Source: Sitta carolinensis
Taxonomy: Eukaryota > Chordata > Aves > Passeriformes > Sittidae
Reading direction: 5' to 3'
DNA length: 64,000 nt
Assembly (NCBI GenBank): GCA_032173965.1
Contig: CM063284.1
Span: 63,176,863-63,240,862 of the forward strand
Shown piece by piece: positions 23,620 through 34,539 of this stretch (the stretch's first letter is position 1; each line of letters opens with the position of its first letter). The notes beneath the pieces are model-generated. The model had not been told where the DNA came from. It did no database searches and saw nothing but the letters and a program-made list of their open reading frames with translations. The position numbers and the translations under genes are program-made.

Positions 23620-26235
23620 TCCTTCCCTAGCAAACCTGGAAGACTACTCCTCAAAGGAGCCTTGCTCTGGTAACAGTGACAGTTAATATATCTTTTCACT
23701 AAAGATTCAAGTGAAGTAAGCTTCAGACTCATAACACCTTATCTTTTGCAGTGTTTCCTACTCAGAAATCATCCTACTCAGATGTCTATCTGAGACAGAC
23801 ATTTTTGTAAGACTTCACCTTTGGAAAATAAACTGAAAATAGAGAATTTGGGGTTAATTTTGGAAGTTTTTCTAAAGTTTTTGCCTCCCTTCTTTCTTCA
23901 CCTACCAGACAGAAACTTTCATGTTAATCCCAAAATGGCAAAATGCCTCTGAGTCTTGATCAAGTCTCTGTACTAAGAAAGTGGCTAGGATTTCACTTCA
24001 GATAGTAAAGTTTTGAATTAATACAATTTTCATACTTTATTGCCATAACAAGGGAGCCTGGACCAAAAAGACACTCAGTGGTTGCTACTGTTTGACTTCA
24101 GCAGTCAAAATATAACCATAAATATCACATCTATAACAGACATTTTGCTCCACTAGAAGCTGTTCATCTTTACCTAGAATTTTAGAGAAAGGGTCATCCT
24201 GCAGTTCTTTCCCACTTAGCTATACTTTCAGTACTTTTTCCCCATATATTATATTACAATCATATATATATATATATTGTAATGAAGCACATGCATCTAG
24301 TCTGTCTATATTAGAACATGTATATATTTAGTACCTATATTCACATGCTGTACATAAATACTGGTTTGTTAGAAATGTAACATATAAATAAACTACACTG
24401 CATTGCTGTTTCAGTCGTGAGTACACAGAACTGCAGCTGAAGAAATAAGGGGAATAAAAATCAATATTTATGATTTGTCATCACTTTTTTTTTCCTGTTT
24501 ATCCAATAACTCACAGTGTCAGAAAGGTTATAAGGTATCCTCAGCTGTTAGTGTGAATTCACAAAGTTCCTGCTGTACACATAGACTTCACTTACACTTG
24601 TTCTTGCCTTGAATTTCCAGAAATGTAGTGGTCAAGGATCTGAGCAAGACGGCTGGGAATTTTCTCTTTACAGAAGTAGCCCATTGCACCCAGGACACTG
24701 CCTGGACCCAGAGCTTGCCTTAGAAATCAGTAGAATTAATGCAGGACAAACCTGACAACCCCCTGTCTTCTGGCAAGGCTTTACCAGCCACCTCAGACCC
24801 TAGCCCTGGTCACCCACCTTTTCCACCAGGACCCATCACCTCAGGACAACCCCCTGCTGCAAAGCACCTCCTTGGGCACCAGCACTATCACAGTCCCATC
24901 CTTTTCAAGCCCAAAACTTGGGCAGGGACAGAGAAGTTGCATTTTTACCAGACATGGCACGGGCAAGGGTCACTCTGGGCATCAGGTGCAGACCAGGGCC
25001 AGGGTGGAAAGCTTCCTCCTCTGGTAAATTTGCACCCGTAGCCTAAAGACCCAGCCTGCATCCCACGTGTTTATAGTTGCTCTGCACAGTGATGGTGGAA
25101 AAGAATGTCTATGGATATTGCTTCTGACTTAGACAGATCACTCCAGCTAGAGGCCGTTTCTGGGCTGCATTTGCCTACGTGTGATGTGGAGAAGCTGAGC
25201 CTGGGTGTGTGCTTTGTGTTCCTGTGCTACAGGGGCAAGCCCCAAAGTAATGTTTAGAGAGCATCTGCCCCCAACACTGAGTTGAGGCTAGTTATTAACT
25301 CTCAGTCCAGTCTTAGTGGTATGTTCTACCTTGGGGCAATTAATGGGCACAACATGCCCTAAGGGAAGAAAACAGCAAAGAAAAGGCCTTAAAGGCACTG
25401 TAAACTAAGCCAGACAAAGCCAACACTGTTCCTGTGAAGGAGGAACACGCCCAAGTGGATGATATAACCACTGAGACAAGCACTGTTAGGAATATCACAA
25501 CTTTGTGCCAATTCTATTTTTCTGGATTCTTTTGGGCTTTTTTCCTTCAGTCATGTCTTGCCTTTCCAAATGCCGAGGACTGAGCTGAGCAGAGCCCAGC
25601 AGTAATTAACACACACAGAGACGAAGGTGAGGAAACGGGCTAGCTATTATGCAGAGAGCACAGAGACAAAGCAAGAGTCACACTAATGAAGACAGGAAGG
25701 ATGATGAACTCAGACTCAGGAAAGTGAAAAAAAAGCATCAGGCTGAAACTCAGCAGCAATTTTATTCTTGTTTATTCTGAAACCAGAATTGGGATTAAAA
25801 ACATATTGACAGTGAATGACTCCCGCTCCTCCCTTGCAGCCCAGCAGTGCTCACCAGGAGAACAGATAGCAGGGCAGGATTAGTTACCAGCAAAATAAGA
25901 AGCTGCAATGGATGGTAGAGCCTCACAGACCCTGCTCAAAGCAAACCCACTCAAGAAAGGGCAGAGGCATCACATCCCAGATTGAGAGCTCTCTCTGAGG
26001 CTTGTCATCAATAAAATGTAAGAACAATAAAAATCAGAACATCAATTCATGTGTTCAGCTTTTCATTCTGGCCAGCAATATCGTAGGGCAGTGACCAGCA
26101 ATCCCGGCCATAAAATATGAGCCAAAAGGGAACTTTTTTCCTTTCTACTTTTTTCTCAGTTGAGACACTTACACAGAGAAGTCACTTTTCTCCCAAGCTC
26201 CCTCTGCTCCAGCAAGAGCTGGCGACTCTGTAGGC
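23620..26235. other. Non-coding DNA containing an AT hairpin (24253-24283)
   Basis: AT-rich to about 24560, then of moderate GC around 24740-25040. A weak similarity to old SINE words (GAGGAAAC, AAGCAAGAGTCACAC) lies near 25630-25690 but is too short to call. No gene was recognised. Confidence 0.45.
24253..24283. repeat. Perfect AT-rich inverted repeat around (TA)n
   Basis: ATTACAAT at 24253-24260 and its exact reverse complement ATTGTAAT at 24276-24283 flank an alternating AT stretch. The whole 31 bases can fold as one hairpin or cruciform. AT dinucleotide expansion inside an older word is the simplest origin. Confidence 0.85.
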
Positions 26236-26240
26236 ATTAA

Positions 26241-26295
26241 GGTCCTGATCCTGCTCCCAGCAAAGTCAAAGGCAAAATTCTCATTGTACAAAGGA
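26241..26295. repeat. Old amniote interspersed repeat fragment
   Basis: GGTCCTGATCCTGCTCCC followed by AGCAAAGTCAAAGGCAAAAT and CTCATTG matches the GATCCTGCTCCC / AAGTCAATGGCAAAA word order of the same kind of ancient amniote repeat suspected at 17380 and 31400. No formal family name can be assigned without a library search. Confidence 0.45.
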
Positions 26296-26299
26296 TCAC

Positions 26300-27195
26300 A
26301 ACTAATTTCCTGCAAGCTCAGTGAAGTTGTTGGAGTCAGATCCCAAAACAAGCCAATGCATTTTTAAAACCACAGTTGGGGGTCTACTGTATTACAACGT
26401 GACCCCAGAAAGGGTAGAAATTGCTGTGAGGTGAGTGCTCACAGCTATTGTTTTAGGCTGCTGACTCAGGCAGACAAGGCTGCTTTGTTTTGCATCTGAA
26501 AGGACTTTTTTATTTGTTTCAGGACCACACAGGCTAGAAATGGCTTGGAGTTGTTGGTTTGTGGGTGGAAGGAGGAGTGGGAGGTTTCCTCCGTCAACAA
26601 AAATTGTGAGGTAAATCAGAGTACATGAGAAGCAGCTTTCCAGTGCCTCAGGACGGTGGAAGACCATCAGGGCTCCCCACGGGAACCAAGGCTGGAAACC
26701 AGGGCTCCAGGGTGGCAGGTACAGCTGGCAAACTCCCTAGGGCAGCTGGGTAGTGGGAGTGACCTTCTGGAGAAGGTGGGAACCAGATCAGAGGGCACTG
26801 CGCAGGAAAATGCTGGGGACAGCCAAGCTTGGAGAGGAAGCAGGGGCTGCAGTAGGCGTCGTGCAATTCCTCTGAGCCGCAAATAAATGCCAAAGAGGAA
26901 GGGAGTTGAGCGGGATTCTGATTAAAGCCCCCCCTGCTCCCTGGAGGGCAGAGGAGGGAGTCTAATGATGCACCCTTGGTCTGTGAAGGTCTAGAATGCA
27001 GGTGGCTGGTGAGGTCAAAGCACTGGCACAGCCCACTCCATGCTGTCTCCAGGTCCCCTTGGCATATGGACCACCAGCAATTCCCAACGAAGCAGGGATT
27101 GGTCAGTTTACTGCAGGCACAACTGCAAGTGTTGAGGGAGTTGTTGCCCGAGTCCGTTTGACTGACCCTGAATTAGCCCCCTCTTAAACACATGC
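26300..27195. other. Non-coding DNA, purine-rich in the middle
   Basis: From 26640 to 26960 the plus strand is G/A-rich and yields overlapping frames on both strands (26648-26893 minus, 26656-26886 plus), without recognisable domains. Nothing else was recognised. Confidence 0.4.
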
Positions 27196-27199
27196 AGAA

Positions 27200-27650
27200 A
27201 TAAAATAAGCCTATCACTTTCCTATCAGCAATTTATGGAACATTAGAGTCTGAATTGGCAAAAGTCCCACTTTGCTGAGAGCAAGATCGGGCGCCTGCGC
27301 AGCACTTTGTGTACAATTACTTTTAATTCGGCTCAGTTACCAGTGAACTGTAATATCTGCGAGAATTTTTAAATTGATCATTTTGTCAGTTTTTCTCCTT
27401 ACACTTGGACTGCCTTAGACACTTGTCACCAATTTTATTTAATTAGCACCACAATTGTATTAACACTACTCTTTTTTTAAAATTTAATTATGCTCCTGCA
27501 GTACCCCAGCTTGTTTTGTGCAATTAGCGCTCTACTTTCATACAAATTAATCTCCCTGGAGAACAGCATCGAAAATAGAGAAAAGAAGAGACCTCATTTA
27601 ATGAAAATAACAACATCAACTGACTATATATGTATATAGCCCTCATATGT
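27200..27650. promoter_or_regulatory. Enhancer-like AT-rich block with many homeodomain sites
   Basis: About 450 bases free of repeats, with TTAATTAG near 27439-27446, TTAATTA at 27484-27490, CAATTAGC at 27521-27528 and AAATTAATC near 27544-27552. These are cores for homeodomain factors (LHX, DLX, NKX and relatives). Two CG pairs (GGGCGCCTGCGC, about 27289-27300) survive in the AT-rich setting. Boundaries to less ordered sequence are visible on both sides. This is how deeply conserved vertebrate enhancers look, but no alignment was available. Confidence 0.4.
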
Positions 27651-27654
27651 TGCC

Positions 27655-30600
27655 AAACACACAATTTGAGATTTGTGCCTCCCATACACATGAAATGATC
27701 AAGCAGTTTTCTCTGCAGTGAATTGAGTAATTTAATTTTGTCAAGAGTTTTCTGTCCTGGTCATAGTACTGAGAGTTAACTCTGTCTTCTGCTCTATCAG
27801 GCAATTTAATCTAAAGAGGACAAGAGGAAGACTGGTTCCTGTGTCTGGTAAACATTTTCTTTATCAGGGAATGTAAGAGTGCCTCTAACAGCCCTTTCTC
27901 ACTTTAACTGCAGCCACAGAGAATTTGAGCGAATTTAGGGTATTTAAAGCCACTGACTGCTCAGTCTCTGTGATGGTCTTTTCGTGCTAAGGTTTATTTA
28001 GTGTTTTGACTGCCCTCCACATAAGTGGACATGAACCCAAACCACTAATTTGTATTCCATCTTGCTTATATAGGGAACAGCAAAACAGCTAATTTTTGAG
28101 GAATGGAAGAAGCCAAAGACTCCAGCTTTGCTCATAATCCATGTCTGTCCATTGTACCAGAAGTGAGCAAGAAACATGGCCCAGGAGGCAGTGTTTTACC
28201 CAGCTATTTGCTTCAAACTTTTTTACTGACTTTTATATTAATTTGGCATTCCTTGCACTTGAAAGTGTTTCTTCAAACAGAAAAGCTTGTGGAAAGCCTG
28301 TGTGAGAGAAGATCACAGGGTCAAAGAGGTGTTCACACACAGTCAGGTGGGTGGGATGGGATGGAATAATTTATCTGGAGTACCACAGCTGAGGAACCAG
28401 CAGTGTATGTGGGGACAGTCTGCAACACCAGTGTGATGAAAAACTGGTAAGCATGATGGCATGCATGGTGACCAGCCAGGTAGCACCCATTCAGCACAAC
28501 TCAAAAGCTATTTATGAGTTTTGTGAAAAAAAAACAGAGAAATTGGACCTAAGGTGGACACTTGAGACCACCACCAAAATCACCAGTAAATCCAAGATAT
28601 GATGCATTTTTGCATGTTTTCACCAGCTAGGTTTCATAGGAGTTGATGCCCTTGCCACTGCCCTCAAATACAGAGCAGTCGCAAACTCTTCCAGCCCCTC
28701 CCCAAATCTGGCAGGGTGGCAGAGCCACTCCATCTTCAGGCATCCCTCTTAAGAGATACTTATTCCTGGAGCCCCAGCTTATTGCATGATGAACTGAGGG
28801 CCCACAGAACAATCCAAGCAGGCTTGGCTGAAAGCTTTGTGGTGAAGAAGAGAGGGAGGAATTTGTGCCTGAAGCATGTTACCTCACACTCCTTTCAGCC
28901 CTAAAGCCATGGTGCTTTTCTGCCAGCCTTCAGTGATATGTGTGAGGAATCCCATATTGAGTAGCTGTGAGAGGCTTCTCCTGCAAATGTTATCTGAAGT
29001 CACAGAGGAGCTGGAAATAACTGCAGAGAAGGGGAGTTTGGGCAGCTCAGATATTATCCCACACCCTTTTTGTCCTGTGGAATGGTAGTAGAAATTTTGC
29101 ACAAAGATGTGTTTACCATTTGATCAGAAATACTACAAAAATACCCTTGCTATCATGGCTTTTTTGCTTGCTCAAACTGTGATGGAGAACAGATACATTG
29201 AGGGAAAAAAAAAAAAAAAAGCTGGTAAAAAAACGTGAGGATGAGTCAATCAGCTATATAGAACTGAGAAGAGATCAAAGGCTGCATCAATGATTAACAG
29301 GAGTATATCAGGGGTTTTGGGTTTTCAAAGCTTACTCTCAGCCAGCTTAAAGTGAAATGTGATGTGCTACAACCTTCTGTTGCGTTTCAGAGCAAAAGAA
29401 AGTCCTGCTTAACATACATCAGCAAACTACAGGCTCAGTATTTCTTTTCACATCTGCCTTCTTGAAACTTTAAACTTAGACAGTCAAACAGGCCATTTTG
29501 AACATCTGATAAACCTGCCCTAGCCAAATCAAATTAGATGTCAAAGAAATGAAAGCCCAGCACTTGCCTGGACATCTTCTGTGTTGTGAGAGAGCAGGCC
29601 ATTAAAACAATGCCAGACTGACACTTGACTTTATTGCATTGCCACTAGCCTGTGTTTCGTTGGTTTGACTTTTTTTAAGTTTTAGGTATATAAGACAGAA
29701 GAAAATAATTTACTTGGTGACAGAGATGCTTAAAAAGGTAGGGAGACTTAGAGTCTTGTAGGAAAGCAACCAGAAGTTCAGCAAAACTCTCCTTTGCCAT
29801 CCCATGATCCTTGCTGGGGGAGACAGAAGCTGTGAAGAGCTTGGAAAGAGCAAGCTTTGAGACATACCAGCACTGTTCGTCTGCGGGTGTGAATGTGCTG
29901 TGGGCTCTCCAGCACAGTCCTTACATGGGAGTTACCTTGTGCTAGTGGCGGAGGCAGAGGGGCTGTTGGCTGCCTACCTTGGGGAGAAACCTGTATTTCT
30001 GAGCTCTTCCAGTGGGCTGCAGAAGCAGGACATGTCCTCGTGGGAAATCAGGAATGCTTTAAATCCACTTTTTCTTTTCTGTTCCTCACAGACTATGCTA
30101 CAACTTGACCTTAAATCAGTGTCCAGTCCTTCTGCTCTGTGATATCCATGATATCTGACATTGGCAGCTTCTCTCCCTGTTTTACAGACCTGTCCCAGAC
30201 TGCAGAAGGTTTGCCAGTACGTGTGTGTTAAAAGCGCTTGTGCAGAGCACTTCTGCTCCTGGCCGAGGTACAAACAAAGAACCCATTTTGTGGGGTCAAT
30301 ATGAAAGGATTCCCGTGTTTCCTACTGCAGCAGTGCTGTCTTTCTAAACCTTGTTACCTGGTATATTTGAGTGGTCCAATGAAGGGCAGAATGCCTGTGT
30401 GATACTGGCAGAGCCAGCGCTCCTAGGAAAACCTGACGCCCTCAGAGGTTTCTCGGGTAATGACTCTCCACCTTCCCCCATTTACACCCTCAGGGCAGAA
30501 CTCACAAGGCTGACTGTGCCAGCGCTGCCCTCCCTCGGGATGCTTGGTGGAGGAGAGGTTGGATTTCATCCCTCTTCTCTGCTTGCCAAGCCGAGGAGGA

Positions 30601-30765
30601 GCCCATTACCCTTGCATTCCAGGCAGCTTGCTTCCCAGGCCTTCCTGGGGGTACCACGAGCACAAAAGGCTCTGGCTAAGCGTCGCAGTTAAACTGTAAT
30701 TATTCCCAGGGGACAATCCGTGAGGGCCTCATGTATGCTGGCCATCTGCCTTGGTCACAGCCAGC
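27655..30765. other. Non-coding DNA with a poly(A) tract
   Basis: An A16 run lies at 29205-29220, with no recognised retroposon upstream. Frames of 60-113 codons at 28103-28369, 28884-29102, 29893-30273 and 30351-30692 overlap on both strands and show no recognised domain. CpG content rises from about 30400 towards the island that follows. Confidence 0.45.
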
Positions 30766-30769
30766 GATG

Positions 30770-31070
30770 CTCCCAGCAGCAGCGCGGGGCTTCCAGCGCA
30801 CAGACACAGCCGTGCCAGGGCACCACCCGCGCCCCGGGGGTTCGGCCGGCCGGGACAAGCTGTCGGGTTTGGAACCCCGTGTCGGGGATCCCGGTGTTTG
30901 TTACGCGTTATCTCAGCCCCTTCTTCCCCGGCCCCGGCAGGTGCTCGTGCTTCTAATTGCTGGGGTGGCTGCTTCGGATCAAAACCCTGTGACCAGGAGG
31001 CTTCTGCCACCGTCGCGGGGCTGGCGCTCGGCGGCTCGGGCACACTCCTGGGTGACAGCTCCGACTACAG
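30770..31070. promoter_or_regulatory. Short isolated CpG island
   Basis: By hand count, 30781-30960 holds about 19 CG pairs in 180 bases at roughly two-thirds GC, close to the number expected without CpG loss; the rest of the window is strongly CpG-depleted. CpGs continue to about 31060. Such islands mark unmethylated promoters or active regulatory elements in vertebrate germ cells. No TATA box or clear first exon was found. Overlapping frames on both strands (30720-30956, 30729-31043, 30731-31090, 30751-31236) stay open because GC-rich DNA has few stops, not because of a known protein. Confidence 0.55.
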
Positions 31071-31074
31071 CCTT

Positions 31075-31238
31075 CTCCTTAGCACATTAAAGCCCCACTG
31101 GCTAAAACCCCTTGTTAGCACTTGTTGCACGGTGCAGTCGATTACATCAGCAGCAGAACAAGTTACTTTGGAAATTAATGACACGCTCGTTCAGCTTTGT
31201 CTTTTCTATTTGTTAACTAGTTCCTTCTGCAAATAATA
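31075..31238. promoter_or_regulatory. Enhancer-like flank of the CpG island
   Basis: Straight after the CpG patch the sequence becomes AT-balanced, repeat-free and evenly ordered, with GAAATTAATGAC and GTTAACTAG words carrying homeodomain-like cores. It ends sharply at a G-run. The pairing of a CpG island with such a flank is typical of developmental regulatory DNA, but this is inferred. Confidence 0.25.
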
Positions 31239-31244
31239 AATACG

Positions 31245-31276
31245 GAGGGGTGGGGGGGGGGGGGTGGGGGGGGTGG
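31245..31276 (+). repeat. G-run with G-quadruplex potential
   Basis: Runs of 4, 12 and 8 G separated by single T (GGGGT and similar), within 32 bases. Enough G3+ blocks exist to form an intramolecular quadruplex on the plus strand. It lies about 180 bases from the CpG island. Confidence 0.9.
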
Positions 31277-31399
31277 AAATCCCAACACTATTCTCCAGAA
31301 CACCACTGTGAGGAGACAGGATTAGAATGACATCAAGTGGCTTTCAGCGTGACTTTGTGCAGTGTCAGGGTAGACATTCACGCTGCAACACAATTATTC

Positions 31400-31475
31400 A
31401 GTCAATCCCGCTCCCTGTGAAGTCAATGGATACTGTGCCAGGGACTTCAAAGGAAGAAGGATCATGCCCTCCTGT
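31400..31475. repeat. Old amniote interspersed repeat fragment
   Basis: GTCAATCCCGCTCCCTGTG, then GAAGTCAATGGATACTG, then GGGACTTCAAAGGAAGAAGG and ATCATGCCCTC follow the word order of the ancient amniote repeat suspected at 26241, but better preserved here. The name of the family is left open. Confidence 0.5.
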
Positions 31476-31639
31476 GCATTTTAGGGCTTTAACAGAGGTT
31501 GCTAAAAGCAGTTTTTAAACAAAGTAATCCCATTTACTTTGCAGAGAAGCATGCAGAAACACTAGACTTGCTAGCTGCTAAGGGAATTCCATTTTTTCCC
31601 ACTTAATTGTGCTCCTAAGCAAAACAAGAAAGAAAACTA

Positions 31640-31643
<4 letters not shown>

Positions 31644-31686
<43 letters not shown>
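31644..31686. repeat. Poly(T) tract, 43 bases
   Basis: The longest homopolymer in the window. On the minus strand it would be a long poly(A) tail, but the adjacent sequence on the right shows no recognisable SINE or processed gene copy. The printed length may differ from the true length, as such runs are hard to sequence. Confidence 0.95.
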
Positions 31687-31689
<3 letters not shown>

Positions 31690-32365
31690 CTTCTGCAAAA
31701 TGAAAATTCAGAAAACCACAAAGCTCAGTTTGGATCAATGAAAACCTTGTTTTCCAGTAACATCAAAACAGACTTTTTTGATTTGGATATCTATTTCATG
31801 AGAGATTATGCTTTGTCACACAGCATGAAAAATGAGAATTTCAGTGATATTTTAGTTAAATGAGACACCAGAACGGTCCAGTCTGACAAGGTCTGTAAGA
31901 AATATCTGGACCACATCGCAAACTTTTCATTCTGATGTGTTTTATTTGTAACTGAAATCCAGAATTAATAGATTTTTCATTCACTGATAGAGAAAAAATA
32001 TTAATCTCTTGAGTAATTCTAGCCATCATCTACAAACTCACAACTTGCCTTAAGGGAATGTTTATAAAGAACTAATAAATAACCAACAGATACTGCAGGC
32101 TTGCTGTAGACATGAATATTGGATATTATAAATGCTCATATGCACACAGATGTTACAGAAATTGAGAGAAGCCCATTGACCCCCTGTCCTCTGTAGTAAT
32201 TCAGTAACCATATACCAACCCATCTGTTTGTCCTGCACTGACCATGGGCCCAGGTCATTCTATTGATAAAACCTACCCCTCACATAAAGAATGGCCATTT
32301 ATTTGAAAATTACTTTGCACCAGCACCCAACACGATATTTCAGATGTGAAGCCCTGCTTCCACAA
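31690..32365. other. Non-coding AT-rich DNA, nothing recognised
   Basis: AT-rich unique sequence. The frame at 31609-31863 begins upstream of the T tract and reads it as Phe codons; it is an artefact. Confidence 0.45.
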
Positions 32366-32370
32366 AGGCT

Positions 32371-32470
32371 TTCATAGGATCAATGAAAGGTTTGGATTGG
32401 AAAGGACCTTAAAATTCATCTATTTCCAGCACCCCATGGCCATGGGGGCCATCCAGGGTAAAGTGCCCTG
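32371..32470 (-). mobile_element. CR1 LINE 3' end, short fragment
   Basis: Read on the plus strand, CATAGGATCAATGAAAGG, TTTGGATTGGAAAGGACC, TTAAAATTCATC and then CACCCCATGGCCATGGGGG follow the order of the reverse complement of the avian CR1 3' end (CATAGAATCA, GGTTGGAAAAGACC, CCCCTGCCATGGGCAGGG). Similarity fades after about 32470, so this is a 5'-truncated copy. Confidence 0.7.
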
Positions 32471-32474
32471 TGTG

Positions 32475-33835
32475 AGATGCCAAGTGCAGTACCAGGAGGT
32501 GTTTATACCCCTGCTCACATCGGGCTGGGCATGGCACTGGAGGAGATGACAAATGCAAAAGTGATGGGAACGGTGGAGAGATTTATGCACCACCAGGTCA
32601 GGAGACTGGTAGTTCTCATATTGTCCAACTTAATGTACTGTTTAAAGGCCACTGCTTGAGCTTCATCTGTGAGATGCAGAGCTCTGATGAGAACCTGGGA
32701 CATAGTAATTTATGTACTTCCAATACAAAGAGCCAGCTCCTCTCAAACCCTCTTTCAGATACTTCTCTCACAAAAATGGAAACAAAAGACAATTGCAAAG
32801 CCTGGGAAGGCTCAGGGCTCTGCTGTTCAGAACAGCCATTTCCTACCCAGCAAGAAAGAGAGAGCCAAAGAGGGACGGTGGTAGAGATAACACACAGCAC
32901 AACTTACTGCCCCAAAACAACCTCCTCGACTAAAGGCACAACTGTAATCATTGGTGTGAAAATACACTCCCTGCTAACATGTGAGTGTGATTTACAGTGT
33001 GGTTTCATTCCCAGCAAAAGGGCTTTTGGCAGTCAGGAATACTGGGCGCGTCAGCTCTGGGCTGCAGCACGTGGGGCTGTGTGCAGGTTAGAGGGGCATC
33101 TCACAGAAAGAGGGGTGCTTTCTCCTGACACTGCACAGCTACAACATTTCAAAAATGCATCCCATTAAAACACAAATGCAATTATGATAACAGCAATGAT
33201 GACTGTGTGCTGAAATAATTTTTGAGATGTCCCAGTGAATGCTTCTGATTTACAGAAATCTTAAGAAGCTTATTGTATTAGTTCTGTTTCCTCGGTTAAG
33301 CAAAATCAGCTTTAAATCACTCTTCCCCAAGAGAGGAAAATGGAAAGCATAGGTGGTATATATTAGAGAAGTTCAGATTTTACCAAAATCAGTTTAAATT
33401 AACGCTTAAATTTTACCACAAATATCTGCTAGCTGGTTTTAATTGGGGCATATATCAGTTTAAATTGTGCTCTCATAGAGACTTCCTTCGGTTATCACAG
33501 AACAGACTAGTCAAATAGACTGCCATCTATCCTAACAATTGCTAATGTTATCATTACTTCCCAACAGAACAAGACATGCCAGGTTCAGAGTTCAATCTGC
33601 TGCTGAAGATGTGAGATGTCTAATGTCATCTTTCAAATTTAAATACCAAAGGCATAAAGGTGGGTGTCATGAGAAGGGATTGCAACACATGCAAAGCTTA
33701 AAAGAGAGTCCCTGGACAGATCTAATTCTACTAGACTTTAGCTCTCCTAACCCAATCTCTGCTGCTCTGACAATTTCCCTGGAATTCAGATGCTCTTCTG
33801 CTGACCTGTGATCCCTCTCTGTGCATCTATTGCTG
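32475..33835. other. Non-coding DNA, with an AT-rich repeat-free stretch at 33160-33480
   Basis: Frames at 32616-32900 (minus) and 32656-33168 (plus, 170 codons) overlap and have no recognised domain. The stretch at 33160-33480 is AT-rich and evenly ordered, with TAAT/ATTA words; it may be regulatory, but I would not call it on that alone. Confidence 0.4.
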
Positions 33836-33844
33836 GCACTGGCA

Positions 33845-34090
33845 TCAAACTAGTAAAGATGGGATGCATTGAGGTTCCCCTGCCCCAAGAACTTTAAAGC
33901 CCTCCTCATCAGCTTGCCAAACCTGTGGCCAATGTAGCCCCTCCCCTTCCCTGACAGATGGACCCTATCGGCCACCAGTATCCCCGTGATCAAAGAGGCA
34001 AACCCCTGGTGCCATTCCTGTAAGCATTTGTTGATTCAACTGGCCTTTTCAAATCTATTCCCTTTGACTGGGAGGACCAATGAAAAAACT
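33845..34090 (-). pseudogene. Decayed ORF1 esterase-domain piece of a CR1-like LINE
   Basis: The minus-strand translation shows the end of an SGNH-type esterase domain as found in ORF1 of CR1-family LINEs. The D-x-x-H-L-S block (DRVHLS) lies at 33952-33969, where Asp and His would be the last two catalytic residues. It is followed by a basic GKGRG stretch and an RALK end, then a stop. Upstream, NKCLQEW and QGFASL resemble the usual N-WL--W and QGF blocks before the motif. Only this C-terminal part remains, without the rest of ORF1 or the ORF2 reverse transcriptase, so it is a dead fragment. The identification rests on motif order from memory of the family. Confidence 0.5.
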
Positions 34091-34099
34091 ACTTGTGCT

Positions 34100-34390
34100 T
34101 CAGAGTCCTTTATGTCACAGTACCATGAACTGTCAGAGCTCTTCATGACATTTCATAGGCAGGTGTCTATACTTCTGCAAAAGCAACTTGGTTCAGGTCA
34201 GTAAAAAAAAGCCACTACTCATAGTTTCATTTAACAGAGTGAGGAAAAATTTGCACAGAACAAAACAGGAAGGGCAAGGAGGAGCTCCATATCCTAATTC
34301 TCAGTAATCCATACCTAAGTCTTCATACATTCCCCTACAAATATCTGTTGTATCCAAATCATTCCCTACTCTGGCTAGTTGTCTAAAAAA
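34100..34390. other. Non-coding DNA, nothing recognised
   Basis: Unique-looking sequence, no gene or repeat called. Confidence 0.4.
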
Positions 34391-34393
34391 TCA

Positions 34394-34530
34394 TTCTCAT
34401 TTTTTCACAAGAGGGAAACTGAGATTGAGAAAGACAAAGAAAGGGAAAAAGAGCCTTGCCCGAATCCCAAGGTTGCATTTCAAAGAATAGATGGCATGCT
34501 CCCAGTCCTAGTGGACATAAACCATATAAA
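34394..34530. repeat. MIR-like ancient SINE remnant
   Basis: CATTTTTTCAC, AGAGGGAAACTGAGA, GAGAAAGACAAAG and CTTGCCCGAATCCCAAGG follow the order of the antisense MIR core (CATTTTACAG, GAGGAAACTGAGGC, CAGAGAGG, CTTGCCCAAGGTCAC), and CCCAGTCCTAGTGG follows at a suitable distance. An extra purine insertion separates two blocks. The 69-codon frame at 34379-34588 reads through this repeat and is not a gene. Confidence 0.45.
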
Positions 34531-34539
34531 AATCATCCA

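Noticed and set aside
25620..25720. Second MIR-like fragment
   Set aside because: Only two short word matches; too little to call.
30720..31236. Open frames across the CpG island
   Set aside because: Four overlapping frames on two strands, explained by stop-poor GC-rich DNA. No start context or known protein.
32656..33168. 170-codon plus-strand frame
   Set aside because: Overlaps an opposing minus frame, has no domain, and its composition is that of random translation.
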